DNA from: Morella rubra | Lineage: Eukaryota > Streptophyta > Magnoliopsida > Fagales > Myricaceae | Direction of reading: 5' to 3' | DNA: 64,000 nt | NCBI GenBank assembly: GCA_003952965.2 | Contig: CM025850.1 | Location: 26,293,797 to 26,357,796, forward strand | Shown: one piece after another, positions 56,120-64,000 of the stretch | Layout of the letters: the number at the start of each line of letters is the position of its first letter | Numbering within the stretch: the first letter of the stretch is position 1 | Position numbers and translations under genes: made by a program | The notes under the pieces: generated by a model | Seen by the model: only the letters and a program-made list of their open reading frames with translations | The model's database searches: none | What the model was told of the DNA's origin: nothing

Positions 56120-57838
56120 TTATTGGTAGCGCCGCTGTATAGACCTCAGAAGTTCTCTAACTTCTAGGAGGTGCCCCTCATGTATAATCTTATTACGGGT
56201 GTTCCAGATAGTGTCCACAATGAGAGTCACCGCTATCATCATTCTCGGCCACCGCTCTTGTACCTCACCAGGCAGGTTGGTGCGATTGAGGAGGAATTTG
56301 ATCCAAGCATGAATCGGGAGGTCTCTAAAGGCTTCCGTGTCCAACGGCCAGGGTCCTATACGCCATAGACCAGAGCTCACCGAACATTCTAAAAATAAAT
56401 GCTTTAAAGTCTCCCCAGCACAATTACAGAGGGGACACAGTTTGAAAGCTAAAGAAGAATTATTGCCCACAGGTAAAGCCTTTGCCACCACTTTCCAGAA
56501 CAGGAGCTTCAATCTATGTTGCACCTTCAATTTCCAGATTAACCTCCATTCTTGTTGAGAGACGTCACCCGTATTTACGAACCTGTGATGCTGATCGCGC
56601 AAATAAGCATCTTTCACAAAAAAGCTGCCTTTGTTCGAAAGAACCCAGCGGGGCATGGACTCAGTATGAGTGGTTTGAAGTGAAATATTCAGAATAGCCT
56701 CTGTAGATTTGGCTTTGAATATGTCTCTGATCAGCGTCTCCTTCCAAGCATTAGTGACTGGATTAATTAAGTCACTCACATGATTGAGATGACAATCCAC
56801 CGTAACGCCCCATTTAAGCTTGGGGATGTACCCCTCTAGCCCAGTAACCCAAGGAGAGCTCCAAATATTGATTATCTCACGGCCTGACGTGATTGACCAA
56901 CAAAATCCAGCTTCGACAATATCTCTAGATTTCAAGAGACCTTGCCAGAACCAAGAGCCTCCTTGAATGCATCTCGCCTGAAGCAAAGTAGAGCCCCTAC
57001 AGTATTTAGCTGCCAGAGCCTTCACCCAAAGACTATTTTCATTTGCCATCAGCTCCCAACCCCGCTGCGCCACCAAAGCCCGATTTAAATCCTCCATTCT
57101 TCGTAGTCCAAGGCCACCACAATCTTTCGGGCGACAGATGCTCTCCCAGGATTTTGGATGATATCGGCGGGTCTCTCCATCAAAGCCCCACCAGAAATTC
57201 TTCGTCCGGATGTCGAGACCGCGATTCACACTCTTCGGAAAAAGAAATGCGGACATAAGATAGGAAGGGATGGCTTGCGCCACTGATTGCAGCAAAACGG
57301 TTCGTTCTGCTTGTGATAGGGCCCGTGCCTTCCATCCCGCCAATCGCTTTGCTACCTTTTCTTGAACTTCCCTGCAGGCAATATTTTTAGATCTAGGAAT
57401 GTATAACGGTGCACCAAGATACTCACCTGTTTCTGTAGCAGGTTGCAGCCGCAAGATATGAGAAATTTGGGCCCTACGATCTGCATTCAGGTTGTTGCTG
57501 AAGTGAAGGAAAGATTTGTGCGGATTGACCACCTGACCTGACCATTGTGCAAACATGATGATACACTTTTGCAATTGGCGCACTTCACCCGGGTTCGCTC
57601 GACAAAAGAGCATAATGTCATCAGGGAGGAGAACATTAATAATCGGAGGAGCATGGCGTGCGATCTTAATTCCTTTGAGCAAACCGTGCAATTCCGCACG
57701 GTTAATCATCCGAGATAAAACCACTGTCACCAACACAAAGAGAGGGGGCGAGAGTGGGTCACCTTGGCGGAGTCCGCAATTCGGTCGAAAAAAAACCGTA
57801 GAGATACACTGATAAATCACTGACGCCATTGAGCGCAA
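56120..57838 (-). CDS. LINE reverse transcriptase, C-terminal part and zf-RVT
   Basis: LRQGDPLSPPLFVLVTVVLS is motif RT4. The catalytic box reads LPDDIMLFCRA where plant LINEs have FADD. GEYLGAPLYIPRSK and WKARALSQAERTVLLQSVAQ follow. The zf-RVT part RRLIWKLKVQHRLKLLFWKV... CPLCNCAGETLKHLFLECS is intact in frame over 572 residues. The join to the upstream frame (IYQCISTVFFRPNCGLRQG) lacks about ten residues normally present and shifts frame. Confidence 0.9.
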   Translation of the reverse strand: MRSMASVIYQCISTVFFRPNCGLRQGDPLSPPLFVLVTVVLSRMINRAELHGLLKGIKIARHAPPIINVLLPDDIMLFCRANPGEVRQLQKCIIMFAQWSGQVVNPHKSFLHFSNNLNADRRAQISHILRLQPATETGEYLGAPLYIPRSKNIACREVQEKVAKRLAGWKARALSQAERTVLLQSVAQAIPSYLMSAFLFPKSVNRGLDIRTKNFWWGFDGETRRYHPKSWESICRPKDCGGLGLRRMEDLNRALVAQRGWELMANENSLWVKALAAKYCRGSTLLQARCIQGGSWFWQGLLKSRDIVEAGFCWSITSGREIINIWSSPWVTGLEGYIPKLKWGVTVDCHLNHVSDLINPVTNAWKETLIRDIFKAKSTEAILNISLQTTHTESMPRWVLSNKGSFFVKDAYLRDQHHRFVNTGDVSQQEWRLIWKLKVQHRLKLLFWKVVAKALPVGNNSSLAFKLCPLCNCAGETLKHLFLECSVSSGLWRIGPWPLDTEAFRDLPIHAWIKFLLNRTNLPGEVQERWPRMMIAVTLIVDTIWNTRNKIIHEGHLLEVRELLRSIQRRYQ

Positions 57839-58242
57839 AAACCTAGAACACGCATAATCTCCTCAAGAAACCCCCAATCAACTTTGTCGTATGCCTTTTC
57901 CATATCAACCTTTATTGCAAGTAACCCACCCAGTCTCATCTTTCGTTTAAAAATCTGCATCACCTCATGGACTAGAATAAGATTATCCTGGATATGTCGG
58001 TTGGGAACAAAAGCATTTTTAGTAGGGGAAATTAGCTTGGGAAGCACCCTTTTCAAACGATTCGCCAATATTTTGAATATAATTTTGTAGCACACGTTGC
58101 ACAAGCTTATAGGTCTATATTGAGATATTTTGGTCCGAGAATCCAGCTTTGGAATAAGAGCAATAAAGCTGTAATTTAATTCACTTAACATGTACCCATT
58201 CGAAAAAAATTGTTGTACCATACGTACCACTTCCTTGCCCAC
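57817..58242 (-). CDS. LINE reverse transcriptase, N-terminal part
   Basis: VGKEVVRMVQQFFSNG-type start, SFIALIPKL, QYRPISLCNVCYKIIFKILA, NRLKRVLPKLISPTKNAFVP, DNLILVHEV and LLAIKVDMEKAYDKVDWGFL: motifs RT1 to RT3 with the catalytic KVDMEKAYD. It ends in FCAQWRQ with a frameshift into the next frame. Confidence 0.9.
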   Translation of the reverse strand: MGKEVVRMVQQFFSNGYMLSELNYSFIALIPKLDSRTKISQYRPISLCNVCYKIIFKILANRLKRVLPKLISPTKNAFVPNRHIQDNLILVHEVMQIFKRKMRLGGLLAIKVDMEKAYDKVDWGFLEEIMRVLGFCAQWRQ

Positions 58243-59213
58243 CGTGGACCAGTAGCGTTGATATTAAAAAAGGGATAAATACCAACTTGGTCCCTGTGCT
58301 TTACAAGAAAATCTAATTAGTCCCTGTGATATTAAAAGCATATATAAAGTCCTCAGGCTCTCCAATCTATTCTGCCGTCGGTCCCTCCTCCACATTCCGT
58401 TACCCCATTTGACGGAAGTAGTCCACATCAGATCTCTCTCTCCATGTCAGCAGAAACAATTGACACGTGGTTTAGAAAATTACTGCGTTGTCCCCACGTG
58501 AAACAAAACCTAGCAGATCCCTCGCTTAACGTTAAACACTCAGATCCCCAATTCGACCAAACCTCTCACCCAGAAACCCTATCCCCTAAATTCAATTTCG
58601 TCCCGTAACCTAACCCAAATCTTGTAGATAATATTGAGACCCTAATTCCTACAAGTGATTTCCCATTCAAAAAGTAGTGAGGACTTTCGTGATTTCCCGT
58701 TGGTGTCAAGCGATTGAAGTTCGCTAGAGGTACTATATATAACTAACACTTTGCCTTGCTTTTGTATAAACTATTTTGTCTCATTTGATGAAGTAAGATT
58801 GAGTTGGTGGAGGTGTAGTTGTAGATTTGTTGGTTGTGACGTGGGTTTGTTTGTTTTTTTGTCTCTAATCGCACATGGCAGTATCTGATCAAATGGTTGT
58901 TTAGTTTGTCTCTAATCGTAGTCTGAAGTGGTCCCAAAACATTATATAGATTTTGGATCCATTCCCTGAGTCAAAAGTGTGTCGGGGTAGTGGTCCAGAT
59001 CCACATTGGATTCTAACTAACTACTAGGTGGTCCCAGATCCAGACTGTGCTTTATTTATGTTAGTCCTTGTACGTATGCACGTTCAAAACAAGTGGGTTC
59101 AGTTTGAATAATTGACTTGACCTTTATATGGTCCCGGTATTATAGCTTTTAATTGATTTAGTCCCTTTGTTTTTCATGCACGTTACTATAGCTTCTACTG
59201 AACTCATGCAGGT

Positions 59214-61743
59214 ATGAAAATCAACGTGGTCATCCACCGTGCTGGGCTATTTAGGGGTGAACCCCTAGATTATATAGGTGGAGAGAAACAGGATGTTGGG
59301 ACTATGGATGCTGACTACCTAACCATTGTCGACTTCAATGGATGCCTAAATGACCTCGGGTTATTTGGGAGATGTGAAGTTTTGGTATAGATTGGGCCGT
59401 GAGAGTCAGGGGCATAAATTTCATCCTTTGAAAACAGATGGTGACGTGATTGATTTGATCTGTAGGATTGAAAGTGAATGTGCTTCACGTTGAGCACACT
59501 GTTCAGTTTCCAAAATTTGTTGAGGAGCCAAATGTCATTGACTATGGTCAAAGTCAATGTCCTGCAGCAGAGGGAGAGTTGGACCATAGTGGGGATGCTG
59601 AAGATGAACTCTCAAGTGAGCATGGGGTCAATAGTGGAAGGGCTGAGGGTAGTGACAAAAATGATGAGATTGATAGTGACAAGAATGGTGAGGGTAGTGA
59701 GGAAAGTGAGGGTAGTAGGGCGGTGAGGGTGAAAGAGTAATACTGAGAGGTGGAAGTAGCAGTGGTGGAAATCAGAGGGAGGAAGAGGTGGTATTATCTG
59801 ATTTTGAAATGACTGATGAAGATGAGGACGACCTTTATTCTGCTAGTATTGTCAACGAAGCAAGGGAGTCCATGAAGAATACCAATTGGTTTGGTTCATG
59901 GATTGGTGATGATGAGGTTGATGCCGGAAGTGATATTGGTGATGTGGAAGCAGAAAGTGACACCTTCATTAGCGCATCTGGAAGTGATGAGGATGAAGAT
60001 GGTACAGGCAAGAGAAGATACCCTGAGTTTGCCCCGAGCATTGACATGAAGCGCAAGATCCAGCTCAAAACTGGACTACTTTTCAAGAGCACGAAAGAGT
60101 TTAAAGCTGCATTGAAGTTGTATGGTTTACAAAACAGCTTCGATAACAAGTTTAAAAAGAATGACAAGGTTAGAGTACGGGCTGAATGCAAGAGGGCAGC
60201 ATGTTCTTGGAAAATTCATGCATCTTGGACAAATGACAGAAATGCTATTCAAATCAAGTCTATGTCTGGAAGACATAGTTATGGGAACCACTACTTCAAC
60301 AAACAAGACATAGTTGTGGGAACCACTACATCAAAAAAGGGAAGGCGTTCAAAGATGAGTTATGGGCTGCTGCCAGGGCAACAAACAAGACTTAATTTGA
60401 CCACCATATGAATGAAATGAAGAAGCTAAAAGAGGATGCATTCACGTACTTGGACAAAATTGACCCTGCTACTTGGTCCAGACATGCATTTAGGACTGCC
60501 AACAAGTGTGATATACTGTTGAATAACTTGGCTGAAAGTTTCAACTCATGGATCAAAGATGCAAGGGATAAGCCGCTTCTTACAATGCTGGAGATGATAA
60601 GAAGAAAACTAATGAATCGCTTTGAAGCGAAGAGGGATGAGCAACCACTGCTACTGCCATATCTGTCCAAAAATTCTGAAGAAGCTTGAGAGGCATAAGG
60701 ATGTGGCACAAAACTACATATGCCACTGGAAATCTGTTGGTCAATTCGAGGTTGATCATTACTTTGAGGCACGGAGGGTAGTTGACATGAACGAAATGAC
60801 ATGTTCGTGTGGACGTTGGCAACAAAATGGAATCCCATGTGCACACGTCATTGCTGCCATGTACTTTAACAACAAAACTCCCGAAGACTTTGCACATAGG
60901 TAAATTATTGGAATTGTAAAGTTTCATATTGCTAATGACTTATCATTGATTTATGCTTGGTTTTAGGTGGTATCACATGGACACTTTCAGAGAAGCTTAT
61001 CGCCTACCAATCCTCTCAATGCCTGGACCTGAGGAGTGTCCACGAGAAGACTTTGATATTATACTACCACCACAAGTGAAGAGAGGACCAGGTAGATCTA
61101 GAATTGCTAGAAGAAGGGCTCCTGATGAGCCGGATGAGACATACAAAGTGACGAGGCAGGGGTATGCACATGCATGCAAAACTTGTAAGCTGGTGGGTCA
61201 TAATGCAAGGATGTGCCCAATGAAAAAATCACAACAAACTGACGTAGTAAGTGCGACAGCAAACATATGAAAATATTTCTTAACGTGTTGTGCTTGCTTT
61301 TATGAGTTTGAAAAAGGTTCATAGAAGAGGTAAAACTACCTGGGTAGTTATTTTAGTTACTGTGGTATATGATGAAATAAAGCAAGCATTTTAGTTACTT
61401 TGATATATTATTTGTACGATATGATTAAATGAATCTTTGGTAAGTTGTTTATATATTAGATGAAATGATTAAATTGGGTTGATGTTACTCTTTGACTTGT
61501 TGTTTATATATTAGATGGGATAAATGAATAAATTGGGTTGCTGTTACTCTTTGACTTGCTGTTTATATATTAGATGGAATGAAGAATAAATTGGGTTGTT
61601 TGTACTCTTTGCCTTGCTGTTTTCTTGCGTCATTGTAGGATGTTGGTCCATCTCAACCTCCCGTGGAGACACAACCATCTTCTAAGCATGCATTGGGCAG
61701 CACAAGAAAGAAGATGAGCCCCAAAAGGCGTACTCAAAACTGA
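59214..61743 (+). pseudogene. MURA-type transposase lacking its catalytic core
   Basis: The ATG at 59214, after an intron-like TGCAG, begins a PB1-like N-domain: MKINVVIHRAGLFRGEPLDY, broken by a shift near 59390, then GLKVNVLHVEHTVQF. An acidic linker follows. The MuDR DNA-binding domain is at 60080-60230 (GLLFKSTKEFKAALKLYGLQ, VRAECKRAACSWKIHAS). The DDE domain is absent: after GRHSYGNHYFNK the sequence jumps to KAFKDELWAAARATNKT, a stop, and the post-catalytic AFRTANKCDILLNNLAESFN. The SWIM finger CSCGRWQQNGIPCAHVIAAM (60807-60866), an intron 60902-60965, the CCHC knuckle CKTCKLVGHNARMCP and a tail ending at 61743 complete it. It could bind ends but not cut. Confidence 0.88.
61445..61622 (+). 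repeat. Three ~60-bp tandem repeats in the transposase's last intron
   Basis: Unit around GTTTATATATTAGATG...AAATTGGGTTG...TACTCTTTGACTTGCT, three imperfect copies. Confidence 0.85.
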
Positions 61744-61825
61744 GACGTTAATGGAAGCACTGTTTTGTTGGTGCATTTTGTGAAAGAGATGAACTGAACC
61801 CTTAGTTAAGACTTGCAAGTTTGTA

Positions 61826-62000
61826 TTTTGAAACAATGTATGTTCTGTTATACCCAATGAGGGTATTTTGTGTCTGTTTTGAAACAATCTATGTTCTATT
61901 ATACCCAATGAGGGTATTTTGTGTCTGTTATGGCCAAGAGAATGACAATGTCATATGGATTTCTTATTTTGGCCAAGACAACGGCAATGTCTTATGGATT
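61826..62000 (+). repeat. Short tandem duplications 3' of the transposase gene
   Basis: A ~49-bp unit GAAACAATGTATGTTCTGTT... is repeated twice (61829-61926), followed by two copies of a ~45-bp TATGGCCAAGA/TTTTGGCCAAGA unit. Non-coding. Confidence 0.8.
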
Positions 62001-62181
62001 TCATATCTGTTATTACTATGTCTCTATTATTGTTCGCCATACAGGATAAGAAACTAAAGAAAATGCAACTGAGTTTTGCCATTACTACAATCAAAATACC
62101 ACTGCCTACAGGATAATTCAAGCACACACAAAATACCACTTCCATTACCCCATTTACAGACACAAAATACACATACACCAT

Positions 62182-62611
62182 CTAAAACCATAGGGCTACG
62201 CGAACTGCAACTATCCCTAACACACACAAAACAACCAGCCCAATCTTCAGCTTTCTTTCCTTCTCTCTTTGCTTCTGGACTTCAATCTCCAGCACCTTGA
62301 TTCTTCTGATTAAACTAGGAAAAAACTCCAAACTACGCTTGCAGAGAGGGGGATCATACCACGCAAAATACCCACATGGCAGTGGCATCTACAAAGAAAC
62401 AATGGACCTTGGTAATGGATCGTGCACTTTCACTTTCACATTTTACCATACACATACATTTACCGATTTTCTACCAAATCTCGGACATCCAAAGAAGCAC
62501 CTTCCGGGATTTCTCTACGTCCAAGAAGTCTTCAGCGATGCTTTCATGCCACACTCACAGAAATGGATCTCCACACCCGAAACAAATGAGGCAGACCCAG
62601 ATGAGTCCATT
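62182..62611 (-). pseudogene. GRF-type zinc-finger protein gene, convergent to the transposase
   Basis: Exon 1 (62611-62475): MDSSGSASFVSGVEIHFCEC, GMKASLKTSWT, a stop, RNPGRCFFGCPRFG. Intron 62474-62389 (GT-AG on the - strand). Exon 2 (62388-62182): CGYFAWYDPPLC, FFPSLIRRIKVLEIEVQKQR (coiled coil), KIGLVVLCVLGIVAVRVALW (C-terminal hydrophobic segment), stop. Cys-x-Cys, SWT, NPGR, F.GC and CGYF.W.DPP define the plant GRF-type zinc finger. A TAG replaces the residue after SWT, so it is broken at least once. Such proteins are numerous in plants and have no firm role. Confidence 0.75.
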
Positions 62612-63071
62612 TTTGCTTTTGGAGATTCGAGTAAAAGGCAGCACGAGATTTGGAACAAAGGCAGTGCAGCTTCACCAAAGCAAATGGAGGAAGTTCAAAA
62701 CGAAATCAAAAAGGAAAGGATGAAAGAAAACCAAAGCAAATGGAGAACAAATGAAGGTTACGACAAATGTTTACAAAGAATTACAAAAATTTCACACTCA
62801 CCTTGCGGGAAGTTTTGTGAAGCAACTATAGATTTGAAAACTGAGGGGGTTAGGGTTTACTTATGGGGAATTCACCTTTAAGGGGTTCTTTCCGCTAACA
62901 TGGAGAGAGAGATCTGATGCGGACTACTTCCATCAAATGGGGTAACGAAATGTGGAGGAGGGACCGACGGCAGAACAGATTGGAGAGCCTGAGGACTTTA
63001 TATATGCTTTTAATATCACAGGACTAATTAGATTTTCGCGTAAAGCACAGGGACCAATTTGGTATTTATCC

Positions 63072-63346
63072 TTATAAAAAAAGGCCAGTGAATCCATCAG
63101 GACCAGGAGCATTAGAGCTCCCAATACTCTTGACCACCGCAGAATCTCCAGCTCATCCAGTAATTTGATGTCAGCTTCAGTAATAGTGTCCGGAAATAAA
63201 CCATCGAGATGGCGAGGAAATGTTGCCTGATTTCAGCAAAAAGTCCTTTAAAATAATTCTCCACATGGAGGCCTATAGCTTGCCATCCTCACAATCAAGC
63301 CCCTGATTCATCTTGTAGAGCCTCAATACAATTACATCGCGGCCGA
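63072..63346 (-). pseudogene. LINE pre-RT segment beyond the MULE
   Basis: - strand pieces RNCIEALQDESG, VENYFKGLF and NAPGPDGFTG correspond to the region just before RT motif 1 in plant LINEs; frames are broken. Confidence 0.7.
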
Positions 63347-64000
63347 GCAGTGGCGGATCTAGGATCAAAATTCATGATAGTCGAACTTTAAATGCGAAAT
63401 GACAAGAAATTTTTTCCTTCGTACAAAAAATTATCTTAGGAAAATTAAAGACTAAAAGCAACAGAATACACATACCGTACTATGTAGACTGAGATGTGAC
63501 AATTGCATCTTCTGAAATGTTGCAAAGTGGCTTCGTTCTCATAGTTTTAAAAACTGTACACTTGCAATCATTCATCCAGTCATATCACATTAAGCTTATT
63601 TGTAAGTAACAAATGATCATCTTTCAAGAAGTTTTGACTTCTTCCAAAAATTCGCTCTCATTTCTTGCAACTTTTCTTCACAACTCTAACCAAACTTAGC
63701 ATTAACAATGTCTTGATCTTTTCGTTGTAAGGCTTGTGACAATTTGTTTGTAATTTATCACGCCTCGTGCTCGTACTTACTCCCTAGGCTCACTTAAAGT
63801 ATTAGTATGCATACAAGGCGAGGATTTCGGCACGAACCTAACTTATACTAAAGGAAGTCTAACTTGCCTTTGGAAAAAAGCTCAGCAAAAGACTTATCAA
63901 ATTAAAAAAAGGTAACCACAGGGGTTACAAAAATAGTTAGAGTTGTAGTACAAGTTAAACTACTATATTTAATGAAATAAAGAAGCGTTTTTTGAAGACG
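63347..64000 (+). mobile_element. Probable hAT element, left end only
   Basis: CAGTGGCGGATCTAGGATCA at 63349 is an inverted-repeat end of the same type as 2601 (CAGTGGCGGA). It cuts the LINE and runs off the window. The remaining 0.65 kb is AT-rich and shows no transposase. Confidence 0.55.

Larger units (their letters stand above)
58273..63071 (+). mobile_element. Two-gene MULE nested in the LINE
   Basis: 4.8 kb with inverted repeats of about 190 bp: GGATAAATACCAACTTGGTC on the left, and GGATAAATACCAAATTGGTC on the right when complemented, both running through GGAGGAGGGACCGACGGC and beyond to ATCTCTCTCTCCATG. The flanks are AT-rich and similar (ATATTAAAAAAG / TTATAAAAAAAG), so the 9-bp duplication is imperfect. 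Target: the LINE reverse-transcriptase gene after GPDGFTGLFF. It carries a transposase gene (+) and a convergent GRF zinc-finger gene (-). Confidence 0.92.
55600..63346 (-). mobile_element. LINE retrotransposon (L1-type, plant), - strand, split by a MULE
   Basis: Parts 55600-58272 and 63072-63346. The - strand encodes reverse transcriptase, zf-RVT and an RNase H-like domain in the order of plant L1 elements. The first part also holds NAPGPDGFTG at the junction with the MULE. No poly-A tail or target duplication is visible at the 3' end (55600), so that end is cut. The 5' end stops at a hAT-type end at 63349. The endonuclease domain is absent from the window. Confidence 0.9.

Noticed and set aside
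56171-57258. + strand ORFs of 65-73 codons
   Set aside because: Antisense shadows of the LINE reverse transcriptase.
62297-62881. 194-codon + strand ORF
   Set aside because: Antisense to the GRF zinc-finger gene, whose exons, intron and Cys motifs explain the region better; the ORF has no recognisable domain.
1-64000. CRISPR arrays, bacterial operons, riboswitches, ribosome binding sites
   Set aside because: The window is plant nuclear DNA; no regularly spaced identical repeats with unique spacers and no prokaryotic gene order are present.

Overview
The window looks like nuclear DNA of a flowering plant, most likely a eudicot. It is AT-rich, has GT-AG introns, and is full of plant transposable elements: Copia, Ty3-like solo LTRs, LINE, MULE, hAT and CACTA. 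The non-mobile theme is a tandem cluster of G-type lectin S-receptor-like serine/threonine kinases of the LECRK/RLK1 group (signal peptide, B-lectin, EGF-like, PAN, transmembrane segment, cytosolic kinase). The species cannot be told from the sequence.

Two LECRK subtypes alternate on the + strand. Subtype 1 copies: Z (1-292, tail only), A (5869-11578, split by a Copia element), C (25651-28249) and D (52933-55265). Subtype 2 copies: B (19163-20072) and E (42095-43885), plus two PAN-domain scraps (1705-2770, 46220-46430). Every copy carries stops, frameshifts, deletions or insertions. D is closest to intact: its kinase motifs are all present and it is broken only by small indels, several of them in short homopolymers. 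The 3' flank of subtype 1 (about 293-650) recurs at 28250-28620, 45450-45850 and 55266-55600. The 5' flank of A (about 3640-5868) recurs before D (50610-52932). The array therefore grew by segmental duplication.

Layout: 1-5.8 kb, tail of Z, two hAT insertions and intergenic DNA. 5.9-11.6 kb, gene A with a 4.8-kb Ale-like Copia element on the - strand. 11.6-19.2 kb, an island whose recognisable gene pieces all lie on the - strand (a LECRK tail and two F-box-like genes), plus CCCGGGCAT minisatellites. 19.2-20.6 kb, pseudogene B. 21.2-23.7 kb, a CACTA remnant with a CGATCG-rich subterminal array. 25.3-28.6 kb, pseudogene C. 28.8-30.5 kb, a LECRK 5' relic with a Copia-type LTR. 30.6-36.4 kb, a MULE with long inverted repeats and an exact 9-bp duplication; it carries an intronless TCTP copy, itself split by another TIR element, and a piece of a FRA8-like glycosyltransferase. 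37.7-38.4 kb, a solo LTR. 40.2-42.1 kb, the 3' end and LTR of a Copia element. 42.1-43.9 kb, pseudogene E. 45.4-52.9 kb, a duplicated intergenic unit holding a three-deep nest of elements. 52.9-55.3 kb, gene D. 55.6-63.35 kb, a LINE on the - strand, split by a second MULE that encodes an internally deleted transposase and, convergently, a GRF-type zinc-finger gene.

I see no operon-like system. The most interesting items are the gene-carrying MULE at 30.6-36.4 kb, the two-gene MULE at 58.3-63.1 kb, the transposon insertions that can be dated against empty sites in paralogous units, and the question whether the indels in D are biological or assembly errors. All comparisons were made by eye; identities and ages are not computed.
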